Part shown: positions 1-8,177 of the stretch, one piece after another
How positions within the stretch are numbered: the stretch's first letter is position 1
How the letters are laid out: the number at the start of each line of letters is the position of its first letter
Assembly: GCA_963822175.1 (NCBI GenBank)
Contig: CAWGGJ010000008.1
Coordinates: 620,001 to 684,000 of the forward strand
Length of the DNA: 64,000 nt
DNA from: FEB-25 sp963822175
GTDB lineage: Bacteria; Chloroflexota; Anaerolineae; Anaerolineales; UBA4823
Direction: 5' to 3'
Made by a program: the position numbers and the translations under genes
The notes under the pieces: model-generated
The model's database searches: none
What the model was told of the DNA's origin: nothing
Seen by the model: the letters and a program-made list of their open reading frames with translations, nothing else

Positions 1-684
1 ACCCTTGATCGAGAACACATCTTCGATCGGCATCATGAACGGCTTCTCGGTCTCGCGCACCGGCTCCGGAATGTACTCGTCCACCACCCGCAGCAATTCC
101 TTGATGCAGGCATATTCGGGTGCATTCACATCCGTGCTCGTGCTCTCCAGGGCCAGTAAAGCACTCCCTCGCACGATCGGGGTCGTGTCTCCAGGGAACT
201 CATACTCGTTCAACAGGTCACGCAGCTCCATCTCCACCAGCTCCAGCAGCTCCTCATCATCCATCATGTCCACCTTGTTCAGGAAGACCACGATGGCAGG
301 AACTTCCACCTGGCGTGCCAGCAGCACATGCTCACGCGTCTGCGGCATCGGTCCATCTGGAGCCGCAACCACCAGGATCGCTCCGTCCACCTGCGCTGCT
401 CCCGTGATCATGTTCTTGATGTAGTCACGGTGCCCAGGCATGTCCACGTGGGCGTAGTGCCGCTTGGTGGTCTGGTATTCCACATGGGCAATGTTGATCG
501 TGATGCCGCGCTCTTTCTCTTCCGGTGCATTGTCGATCGTATAGAACGACCGGTATTCAGCCTGCCCCAAAAACGAGCAGTACTTGGTGATCGCAGCGGT
601 CAAGGTTGTTTTCCCGTGGTCGATGTGTCCCATCGTACCGACGTTCATGTGGGGCTTGGTTCGCTCAAATTTTTGCTTTGCCAT
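1..684 (-). CDS. tuf: Translation elongation factor Tu (N-terminal part, cut by window edge)
   Basis: GTPase that delivers aminoacyl-tRNA to the ribosome in the cytoplasm. The 228 visible residues begin MAKQKFERTKPHMNVGTMGH and include the P-loop GHIDHGKTT, switch I with RGITI, the G3 motif DMPGH and the G4 motif NKVD, so the GTPase domain is essentially complete. Domains 2 and 3 lie beyond position 1. The ATG at 684 has a strong ribosome binding site (AAGGAGA) seven bases upstream. It is the last visible gene of the rpoB-rpsL-rpsG-fusA-tuf string, 38 bases after fusA. The coding sequence is visibly richer in G and C at third positions than fusA, as is common for very highly expressed tuf. 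Identity is certain. Confidence 0.98.
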   Translation of the reverse strand, partial: MAKQKFERTKPHMNVGTMGHIDHGKTTLTAAITKYCSFLGQAEYRSFYTIDNAPEEKERGITINIAHVEYQTTKRHYAHVDMPGHRDYIKNMITGAAQVDGAILVVAAPDGPMPQTREHVLLARQVEVPAIVVFLNKVDMMDDEELLELVEMELRDLLNEYEFPGDTTPIVRGSALLALESTSTDVNAPEYACIKELLRVVDEYIPEPVRETEKPFMMPIEDVFSIKG

Positions 685-722
685 AAACGTTCTCCTTAAT
701 AATTCAGAAGCAATAAATAGTT

Positions 723-2792
723 TTATGCAAGTATTGTTTTTGCCACATTCTCAGAGACCTGAGCATAGTGGTCAAATTCCATAGTAAAAACGCCTCGTCC
801 CTGGGTTGCCGACCGGAGATCGGTGGCGTAACCAAACATTTCTGCCAGGGGGACCATTCCGGTGATCATCTGGGCGTTACCTGGGCGCATTTCGGTCCCA
901 ATGATATTACCCCGGCGCGCATTCAGCTGCCCCATGATTTCACCGAGGAATTCCTCGGGCGTCACAACTTCCACCTTCATGATCGGCTCCTGCAGGATGG
1001 GGCTGGCTTTATGGATGGCTTCTTTGAAAGCCATGGAAGCTGCCATCTTGAAGGCCATATCACTTGAGTCCACTTCGTGGTAGGAGCCATCGATCAGACG
1101 AACTTTGACATCCACCACAGGGTAACCCGCCAGAACACCAGCTTCAGCCGATTCTCGGACACCTTTTTCTACTGCAGGCAGGTATTCCTTGGGAATAACA
1201 CCGCCGACAATCGCATTCTCATAATCAATCCCGCTGCCCGATTCTCCAGGCGCAATTGCCAGGATAACATGCCCGTATTGTCCACGTCCACCAGTTTGTT
1301 TGATGTAGCGGTATTCGGCTTTTTCCACTGGGCGTGTGATCGTTTCACGATACGCTACCTGTGGTTTACCGACCCGGGCTTGAACCCTGAATTCACGCAT
1401 CATGCGGTCTACGAGAATTTCCAGGTGAAGCTCACCCATTCCAGATATGATCGTCTGTCCTGTTTCTTCATCCACCCGCACCTTGAAAGTGGGATCTTCC
1501 TCTGACAGCTTGTGTAAAGCTTCCGACATTTTATCCTGGTCAGCTGTTGTGCGGGGCTCAATGGCGACGGATATCACTGGTTCTGGGAAGGAGATATTCT
1601 CAAGGACCACCTGATTGGATGCATCACACACCGTATCGCCAGTGAATGATTCTTTGAGGCCGAGAACAGCTCCGATATCTCCTGCAAGGATTTCATCGAT
1701 ATCCTCGCGCCTGTCAGCATACATGCGCAGGAGACGACCCACGCGTTCTTTCCGATCTTTGGTCGGATTGAACACCATGGAGCCTTGAGTGATCTTACCT
1801 GAATACACTCTAATATATGCCAGACGCCCAACGTAGGGGTCTGAGACGATTTTAAAGACCAAGGCACTCATTGAAGCATCATCTTCAGCCGGTCGGCTAA
1901 CTTCATGACCCGTATGAGGATGAATGCCTGTTACAGGAGGAACATCTGCCGGTGAGGGAAGATAATCGATCACTCCATCCAATAAGAGCTGTACACCTTT
2001 GTTTCTTAAAGAACTTCCACAAAAAACGGGTGTAACTTTTCCAGCAAGGGTTGCTTTCCGCAGAGCATGCTTGAGATCGTCAATTGAGATCTCATCACCT
2101 TCCAGATAACGCAAGGTTAAGCTGTCTTCCGTTTCTGCAATCTGCTCGATCAACCGATAACGCATTTCCTTGACATATCCGGTCAAATCTGCAGGGACTT
2201 CACTTTCAATCGGTTCTGTCCCAAGCGTATCATCCCAGATGATGGCTTTCTCGGTCAGCAGATCAACGACGCCACTAAAGTCAGCTTCCACCCCGATAGG
2301 GACTTGCATTGCGGCTGGATTTGCACCCAGACGTCGCTGCATGCTTTCAATGGAGCGCTCAAATGAAGCACCGGTGCGATCCATCTTATTCACAAAGCAT
2401 ATTCGTGGTACTTTGTAACGATCAGCCTGCCGCCAAACGGTCTCACTTTGGGGTTCAACACCCTGGACAGCATCGAAAACAACAATCCCACCATCCAGGA
2501 CCCGTAATGATCGCTGCACTTCTGCAGTGAAGTCAATATGCCCTGGGGTGTCGATGATATTTACTTGGTAACCTTTCCACTCAGCTGAAACTGCGGCAGA
2601 AACTATCGTTATTCCTCGTTCACGTTCCTGCTCCATCCAATCAGTGACGGTGGTACCATCATCAACTGAACCGAGGCGATGGGTTTTCCCTGTGTAGAAA
2701 AGAATACGTTCGGTTGTGGTAGTCTTACCCGCATCAATATGGGCAATAATGCCAATATTGCGATACAGATCGAGTGGAAAAGAACGGGTCAT
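723..2792 (-). CDS. fusA: Translation elongation factor G
   Basis: Ribosomal translocase GTPase; at 689 residues it has normal family length. It starts MTRSFPLDLYRNIGIIAHID and shows the P-loop AHIDAGKTT (about residues 17-25), RGITI, DTPGHIDF, NKMD near residue 137, and the domain IV/V signatures GGVIPKEYLPAV and GQLNARRGNIIGTE near the C terminus. It sits between rpsG and tuf in the classical str-operon order, 55 bases after rpsG. No recognisable Shine-Dalgarno stands directly before the ATG. The family is certain. EF-G paralogues exist, but the position next to rpsG and tuf favours the housekeeping copy. Confidence 0.97.
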   Translation of the reverse strand: MTRSFPLDLYRNIGIIAHIDAGKTTTTERILFYTGKTHRLGSVDDGTTVTDWMEQERERGITIVSAAVSAEWKGYQVNIIDTPGHIDFTAEVQRSLRVLDGGIVVFDAVQGVEPQSETVWRQADRYKVPRICFVNKMDRTGASFERSIESMQRRLGANPAAMQVPIGVEADFSGVVDLLTEKAIIWDDTLGTEPIESEVPADLTGYVKEMRYRLIEQIAETEDSLTLRYLEGDEISIDDLKHALRKATLAGKVTPVFCGSSLRNKGVQLLLDGVIDYLPSPADVPPVTGIHPHTGHEVSRPAEDDASMSALVFKIVSDPYVGRLAYIRVYSGKITQGSMVFNPTKDRKERVGRLLRMYADRREDIDEILAGDIGAVLGLKESFTGDTVCDASNQVVLENISFPEPVISVAIEPRTTADQDKMSEALHKLSEEDPTFKVRVDEETGQTIISGMGELHLEILVDRMMREFRVQARVGKPQVAYRETITRPVEKAEYRYIKQTGGRGQYGHVILAIAPGESGSGIDYENAIVGGVIPKEYLPAVEKGVRESAEAGVLAGYPVVDVKVRLIDGSYHEVDSSDMAFKMAASMAFKEAIHKASPILQEPIMKVEVVTPEEFLGEIMGQLNARRGNIIGTEMRPGNAQMITGMVPLAEMFGYATDLRSATQGRGVFTMEFDHYAQVSENVAKTILA

Positions 2793-2847
2793 TCGGGTAA
2801 CCTAATACCACAATCGAATACTCACAAATGAAAGTTTAACAATGATC

Positions 2848-3318
2848 CTACGCCCGAAAATGGGAGAAGGCACGGTTAGCTTCAGCCATCTTGTAAGTCT
2901 CCTCACGTTTTCGAATAGCTGTTCCAGTGTTATTGGCTGCATCCAATAGTTCGCCAGCCAATTTTTCTGCAAATGATTTCCCTGAGCGAGATTGAGCTCC
3001 TTGAAGGATCCAACGTGAAGCCAGGGCAAAGCGTCGGTAGGGTGGAACTTCCATGGGGATCTGGTAGGTGGCGCCACCAACTCGGCGAGGTTTTACCTCT
3101 AAAATGGGGGATACATTCTTGATCGCTTGCTCAAAAAGTTCCAGTGGATTTCGCTTGGCGCGCTCTTCCATCATGTCAAATGCGTCATAAACAATGGTAG
3201 TAGCAACGCTGCGCTTGCCATTGCGAATCACACGATTGATAAAGTTCTGCACGTGTTCACTGTTATAGCGAACATCGCCAGGGATTTCATGTTTTTCGGG
3301 CTTGCTTCTTCGTGACAT
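2848..3318 (-). CDS. rpsG: 30S ribosomal protein S7
   Basis: Primary 16S rRNA binding protein that nucleates the 30S head. It has 156 residues, the usual length. It opens MSRRSKPEKHEIPGDVRYNS, carries the conserved NGKRS segment, the VKPRRVGGATYQIP core, and ends with the Arg/Lys-rich helix KREETYKMAEANRAFSHFRA. The ATG has a GGAG site about 10 bases upstream. It lies 23 bases downstream of rpsL and 55 upstream of fusA, so it is co-transcribed with them. Confidence 0.98.
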   Translation of the reverse strand: MSRRSKPEKHEIPGDVRYNSEHVQNFINRVIRNGKRSVATTIVYDAFDMMEERAKRNPLELFEQAIKNVSPILEVKPRRVGGATYQIPMEVPPYRRFALASRWILQGAQSRSGKSFAEKLAGELLDAANNTGTAIRKREETYKMAEANRAFSHFRA

Positions 3319-3341
3319 TCTAAGTCTCCGTGATTTCTGGA

Positions 3342-3761
3342 TTAAGCTTTCGGACGCTTTGAACCGTACTTGGATCGACCTTGTTTCCGGTTATTTACAC
3401 CACCGGTATCCAGAGAACCACGCACGATGTGATAACGCACACCTGGTAGATCTTTCACACGACCGCCACGTACGAGCACGACAGAGTGTTCCTGGAGGGC
3501 ATGGCCTTCACCAGGGATATACGCTGTCACCTCGATGCCATTCGTCAGTCGAACGCGGGCGATCTTACGCAAGGCAGAATTAGGTTTCTTGGGTGTCATG
3601 GTTTTAACGACTGTGCAAACACCGCGTTTTTGAGGTGAGCCTTTGCTCTGACGGATACGGTTCTGGTTCATGAGATTGAGTGTATACAACAGGGCAGGAG
3701 CCTTGCTTTTCTCATGTTTTGATTTGCGTCCTTTTCGGACTAGTTGATTGACAGTTGGCAC
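3342..3761 (-). CDS. rpsL: 30S ribosomal protein S12
   Basis: Decoding-centre ribosomal protein. The GTG at 3761 is chosen as start because it gives the canonical N terminus (M)PTVNQLVRKGR and has GGAGG six bases upstream. An in-frame upstream ATG at 3803 would add 14 non-conserved residues and lies within the intergenic hairpin region. The protein is 139 residues and includes TPKKPNSALRK and GGRVKDLPGVRYH. The lysines at which streptomycin-resistance substitutions classically occur (in PKKPNS and GRVKDLPG) are wild type. It directly follows rpoB, where rpoC would normally intervene. Confidence 0.97.
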   Translation of the reverse strand: MPTVNQLVRKGRKSKHEKSKAPALLYTLNLMNQNRIRQSKGSPQKRGVCTVVKTMTPKKPNSALRKIARVRLTNGIEVTAYIPGEGHALQEHSVVLVRGGRVKDLPGVRYHIVRGSLDTGGVNNRKQGRSKYGSKRPKA

Positions 3762-3808
3762 CTTCGCCTCCGAACAAAAATACGAATTATTTGATATTTC
3801 CATTAAGG

Positions 3809-3835
3809 GAGGCCATCAAAACAATAGATGGCCTC
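3809..3835 (-). promoter_or_regulatory. Intergenic hairpin between rpoB and rpsL
   Basis: A perfect 9-bp inverted repeat (GAGGCCATC / GATGGCCTC) with a 9-base loop sits in the 175-base gap between the rpoB stop and the rpsL GTG. On the minus strand it is followed by CCCTTAATGG rather than a run of U, so it is a poor intrinsic terminator. It may be a processing site, mRNA-stability element or attenuator that sets the ratio of RpoB to the S12-S7-EF-G-EF-Tu block. The inverted repeat is seen directly; the function is inference. Confidence 0.5.
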
Positions 3836-3936
3836 GCCTTGATTGCATTGTTTATGGTTTGGTAGTGTTTCTACCGAAGCATGTTAAGGACAACGAAATG
3901 CGATTTTACCATGCGCTTATACGAGCGTCAAGGATT

Positions 3937-6900
3937 TTAAAAATGCTCTCCCAATTCCAATAAACCAGTTTGTAACCTGGGTGGACGCGAGCGCTCCTCA
4001 TCTTTACCGAATTTAATCACTTCGCCAGTATCAGTGACTGCTTCAACTGCCAATCCTAGGCTCTGTAACTCTTTGACCAAGACCCTAAATGATGCTGGGA
4101 TGCTAGGCTCTTCTATGGGTTCGCCTTTAACGATAGCTTCGTAAGTCTTTACTCGTCCTTGTACATCATCTGATTTCACAGTCAACATTTCCTGTAAAAT
4201 ATAGGCAGCACCGTAAGCCTCTAAAGCCCAAACTTCCATCTCACCAAAACGTTGCCCACCAAATTGTGCCTTACCACCCAACGGCTGTTGAGACACCAGA
4301 CTATAAGGTCCGGTAGAACGGGCATGCACTTTATCTTCCACCAGGTGGTGAAGTTTTAGCATTGTCATCACACCGACAGTCACCGGCCGGTCATAAGGAT
4401 CACCTGACTTGCCGTCGCGAACAATTAGCTTTCCCAAAATAGGTATAGGAATTCCAGTCTGAAGTGATATTTTTTCACATTCTCCACGAATAGCACTATC
4501 ATCTATTTTTGAGATATCTATCCCTTGTGTTTCAAGCCAATGACGAAGACAGGTGGTGATTGAGTAGGCATCCATCTTCGACTGTTGCGCTGAATCTACT
4601 ACAATCCCTTCAGATGAAATGACCAGGTCTGGATCATATCCATATACTCGCAGCCATTCACGCAGAACAGATCGACGAGCGTAGGAGTAATCTGATTTGA
4701 ATAGAGAAGCGTCATAACCAAGCTCACCCAACCAGTCTTCCAGGTAGAGATTTCGAACCTCATCATCATCTTCGTATTGGGTGGGGTCATGTTCAATCTT
4801 ATTAAGCTCTTCCCAGGCTTTTCGACCGGCTTCCTTCCAGGCTTGATCAATCAGCCAGGCACGTGCCAGCTCAGCATCAATTTCATATTCGGTTGCACCA
4901 TCAAATACAGGGGTGATTGCGCGGAAACCCAGGCGGCTGGCAGCCCAACCGAGGTGTGTTTCTAGTACCTGCCCAAGGTTCATACGACCAGGTACACCTG
5001 TTGGGTTCAGGATGATATCCACTGGAGTGCCATCCTCTAGGAATGGCATGTCTTCCTCAGCCACCACGCGTGATACTACACCTTTATTGCCGTGACGTCC
5101 GGCCATCTTGTCACCAGCGGTGATCTTTCGCTTCTGAGCAACAGAAACCCTGACCATCATATCCACACCTGCAGCCAGGTCAGTGTTGTCCTCGCGGGTA
5201 AAAACTTTCACATCGACGACTTTACCACGCTCACCATGTGGCATGCGGAGAGAAGTATCTTTCACATCGCGTGATTTTTCACCGAAGATGGCGCGAAGCA
5301 ATCTTTCCTCCGGGGTAAGTTCCTTTTCACCCTTGGGGGAGATCTTACCGACTAAAATATCGTTTGGCCCTACCTCAGCACCGATGCGAATAATTCCGGT
5401 TTCATCCAGATCCTTGATCGCCTCTTCGCCAACATTGGGTATATCACGTGTGATCTCTTCAGGTCCTAGGCGTGTATCCCGCGATTCGACTTCATATTTT
5501 TCAATATGCACGGATGTGAAGCGGTCTTCCTGGACTAGGCGTTCGGAGATAACGATGGCATCTTCGAAATTGGCACCTTCCCAGGAGAGGAATGCCACAA
5601 CCACATTCTGGCCTAAAGCCAGCTCACCGTTCTCAGTTGAGGAAGAATCAGCAATAACTTCACCTTTACGCACACGCTGTCCTTTTACAACAGCTGGACG
5701 TTGATCTATACATGTGCTTTGATTCGAGCGCTGGTACTTGCGAAGCTGATATACATGGTCATTTTTTGGAGTATGAATGATGATCTTATTTCCGGTCACG
5801 GAGGTGACTTCACCATCTTCTTCAGCGATTACCACCTGACCAGAGTCCATTGCGGCATGATATTCCATACCTGTGGAAACGGCGGGAATATCCGGATTGA
5901 GCAAAGGAACTGCCTGCGCCTGCATGTTGGAACCCATCAATGCACGGTTGGCGTCATCATGTTCCAGGAAGGGGATAAGTGCTGCACTGATCCCAACGAT
6001 CTGGTGTGGAGCGACATCCATGTAATCGATGTTATCACTGGTGGCAAAGATAAAGTCCGAATAGTAGCGGGAGGAGATACTCGTGCGAATGAACTCGTTA
6101 TACTCATTCAAAGGCGTATTCGCCTGAGCAATCACGAAACGATCCTCTACATCTGCGGAGAGATATTCAGTTTCCTCGGTTACAAAAGAAACCACCAGGA
6201 CTTCTTTAACATCAAGCTTTTTAATTTTTTCCGCCATGTCAAGGGTCACACGTTCGCCGGAGCTACCAATGACCTTGCCAGTTTTAGGGTTTTTTACATC
6301 TTCACGCAAGGTGCGGCCAACCAGTCGCTCATCCGTTGGGGATAATGATTTACGCACCCGGCGGTAGGGAGTTTCAATGAAACCATACTCATTGACTCGT
6401 GCAAAGGAAGCCAGGCGACCGATCAAACCGATATTTGGACCTTCAGGGGTTTCGATGGGGCAAATACGACCATAATGCGAGTGGTGTACATCGCGTACAT
6501 CAAATCCTGCACGCTCCCGGCGTAAACCGCCAGGACCAAGAGCAGATAAGGTACGCTTATGTCGAAGCTCAGCCAATGGGTTGGTTTGATCCATGAATTG
6601 TGACAACTGGCTTGATCCGAAGAATTCGCGTAATGCAGCCACGACCGGGCGGATATTGATCAAGGTTATCGGGGTAAGCTGATCCTGGTCACGGATGGAC
6701 ATACGTTCCTTGATCACCCGTTCCATACGGCGGAGACCGATACGAAGCTTGTTCTGGATAAGCTCGCCAACGGTTTTCGCGCGGCGGTTACCAAGGTGAT
6801 CAATGTCATCCGGAGCTTGCGTCCCATTATTGATCATGATCATACGGCGCACCAGGCGTATGATGTCCCATTTGGTGATCATGCGGTGAGTGATTGGAAC

Positions 6901-7842
6901 ACGGTCGTGTAATTCTAGTTTTTGATTGAGTTTATATCGACCAACCCGCTCAAGGTCATAGTGGCGTTGATCGAACAGCTGCTCTTGTAGAAAACCTCGG
7001 GCATTTTCAAGGGTCGCCGGATCGCCTGGTCGCATGCGTTTAAAAAATTCCAATAAAGCTGCTTCAGCAATGGTCTGATTATGAGTAATTTCCCAATGAG
7101 GTTCTTGCTGGAAGGAAGATGTGATGAACATACGATCAGGATTGTTATCCACATCCTGAAACAAGGCGATTAATTCTTCATCGGTTCCAGTATTTAATGG
7201 CGAATCCGGTAATCCATCATTCACTGCCGCCAATGCACGCAGGAATATTGTTATCGGAACTGTGCGCTTACGATTGAAGCGCAGTGTCAGGTAATCGCTC
7301 TTGCGGGTTTCAAACTCCATCCAGGCACCACGATCGGGAATTAGCTTGGCGATGGCCAGCAAACGACCCGTGGAACGGTCAACAGGTGCTTCAAAATAGA
7401 CGCCTGGTGAACGAATTAACTGGGAAACCACAACCCGCTCGGTACCATTGACAATAAATGTGCCTTTTTCAGTCATTTCAGGGAAATCACCGAGAAAGAT
7501 ATCCTGCTGAATGGGTTGGGGGACTTCTACACCAGCGAGTAAAACGGAGACATATAGTGGACTTGCATAGGTCAAATCCCTTTCCACACACTCTTCAAGA
7601 GAATGTTTGGGTTCTCCGAACCAATAACTGAGCTTCCATTGAGAGGATTCTGGTGTTCGGGAAGGGAAGTATAACTTCATCCCTTTATTGTATGATTCGA
7701 TCGGGGAAATTTCATGGAAGAGGTCGGCGAGACCCTCTGTCTTTAAGCGCTGAAAAGATTCAAGTTGAACTTCAATCAAGTCCGGCAGCTTCAAGTCAAT
7801 ATTAATTCTGGCGTAGGACTTGCTTGGCAGGTTTGATGCCAT
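3937..7842 (-). CDS. rpoB: DNA-directed RNA polymerase beta subunit
   Basis: Catalytic beta subunit of RNA polymerase, 1301 residues. The rifampicin-pocket region reads SQFMDQTNPLAELRHKRTLS, with Asp, His and Ser present at the classical resistance positions, so the enzyme looks rifampicin-sensitive by sequence. ICPIETPEGPNIGL, the GDKMAGRHGNKGVVS catalytic-centre segment and the C-terminal QPLGGKAQFGGQRFGEMEVW clamp element are all present. The ATG at 7842 gives a normal N terminus, MASNLPSKSYARIN. It is transcribed from a strong promoter about 160 bases upstream. Neither rplJ/rplL upstream nor rpoC downstream is present, which departs from the usual rplKAJL-rpoBC order. Confidence 0.98.
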   Translation of the reverse strand: MASNLPSKSYARINIDLKLPDLIEVQLESFQRLKTEGLADLFHEISPIESYNKGMKLYFPSRTPESSQWKLSYWFGEPKHSLEECVERDLTYASPLYVSVLLAGVEVPQPIQQDIFLGDFPEMTEKGTFIVNGTERVVVSQLIRSPGVYFEAPVDRSTGRLLAIAKLIPDRGAWMEFETRKSDYLTLRFNRKRTVPITIFLRALAAVNDGLPDSPLNTGTDEELIALFQDVDNNPDRMFITSSFQQEPHWEITHNQTIAEAALLEFFKRMRPGDPATLENARGFLQEQLFDQRHYDLERVGRYKLNQKLELHDRVPITHRMITKWDIIRLVRRMIMINNGTQAPDDIDHLGNRRAKTVGELIQNKLRIGLRRMERVIKERMSIRDQDQLTPITLINIRPVVAALREFFGSSQLSQFMDQTNPLAELRHKRTLSALGPGGLRRERAGFDVRDVHHSHYGRICPIETPEGPNIGLIGRLASFARVNEYGFIETPYRRVRKSLSPTDERLVGRTLREDVKNPKTGKVIGSSGERVTLDMAEKIKKLDVKEVLVVSFVTEETEYLSADVEDRFVIAQANTPLNEYNEFIRTSISSRYYSDFIFATSDNIDYMDVAPHQIVGISAALIPFLEHDDANRALMGSNMQAQAVPLLNPDIPAVSTGMEYHAAMDSGQVVIAEEDGEVTSVTGNKIIIHTPKNDHVYQLRKYQRSNQSTCIDQRPAVVKGQRVRKGEVIADSSSTENGELALGQNVVVAFLSWEGANFEDAIVISERLVQEDRFTSVHIEKYEVESRDTRLGPEEITRDIPNVGEEAIKDLDETGIIRIGAEVGPNDILVGKISPKGEKELTPEERLLRAIFGEKSRDVKDTSLRMPHGERGKVVDVKVFTREDNTDLAAGVDMMVRVSVAQKRKITAGDKMAGRHGNKGVVSRVVAEEDMPFLEDGTPVDIILNPTGVPGRMNLGQVLETHLGWAASRLGFRAITPVFDGATEYEIDAELARAWLIDQAWKEAGRKAWEELNKIEHDPTQYEDDDEVRNLYLEDWLGELGYDASLFKSDYSYARRSVLREWLRVYGYDPDLVISSEGIVVDSAQQSKMDAYSITTCLRHWLETQGIDISKIDDSAIRGECEKISLQTGIPIPILGKLIVRDGKSGDPYDRPVTVGVMTMLKLHHLVEDKVHARSTGPYSLVSQQPLGGKAQFGGQRFGEMEVWALEAYGAAYILQEMLTVKSDDVQGRVKTYEAIVKGEPIEEPSIPASFRVLVKELQSLGLAVEAVTDTGEVIKFGKDEERSRPPRLQTGLLELGEHF

Positions 7843-7903
7843 ATTTCACTCCTGGTAAAGCGGTTTAAGCTTAATCGTTTAAATGGGAGATAAAATAAAT
7901 ATG

Positions 7904-7929
7904 GCGTGATGAGAATTCAACCATCACGC
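7904..7929 (-). promoter_or_regulatory. rpoB: Hairpin in the rpoB 5' leader
   Basis: An 8-bp perfect inverted repeat (GCGTGATG / CATCACGC, 10-base loop) lies between the rpoB promoter and its start codon. On the minus strand the stem is followed by a U-rich stretch (CATATTTATTTTATC), giving it the look of a weak attenuator. It is about 60 bases upstream of the rpoB ATG. Regulation by attenuation is an inference; only the repeat and U-rich tail are seen. Confidence 0.45.
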
Positions 7930-8002
7930 TTCGATTTGTTATATCCCTAGTTTCTTGACCATTTTCTCTAATAATTACCAAAGGACGAACATGCAAACGC
8001 TC

Positions 8003-8030
8003 ATTATATCATGAGATTAAAATTGGTCAA
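8003..8030 (-). promoter_or_regulatory. Sigma-70-type promoter of rpoB
   Basis: On the minus strand TTGACC (8030-8025) and TATAAT (8008-8003) are separated by 16 bases, a near-consensus housekeeping promoter. It points toward rpoB, leaving a leader of about 150 bases that contains the hairpin at 7904-7929. Confidence 0.75.
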
Positions 8031-8127
8031 GATATAGGGATTAGGGGAAGATGAATCCTTGGGTTGAGTTTAACCTTGTGACAAAATAGCCTAATTTAAG
8101 AAATAGGCATAAAACTATAAAATTATT

Positions 8128-8167
8128 ATGGGATTGCTTATTCCCATAAATAAATAAGCAATCCCAT
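8128..8167 (-). terminator. Intrinsic terminator of the secreted repeat-protein gene
   Basis: A perfect 15-bp inverted repeat (ATGGGATTGCTTATT / AATAAGCAATCCCAT, 10-base loop) begins 10 bases after the stop of the 8178-10358 gene. On the minus strand it is followed by the U-rich AATAATTTTATAGTTTT. It isolates that gene from the rpoB promoter downstream. Confidence 0.85.
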
Positions 8168-8177
8168 GGGAAGTAAC

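Noticed and set aside
3342..3803. Longer S12 starting at ATG 3803
   Set aside because: The extra 14 residues are not part of the conserved protein, and the GTG at 3761 has an ideal ribosome binding site.
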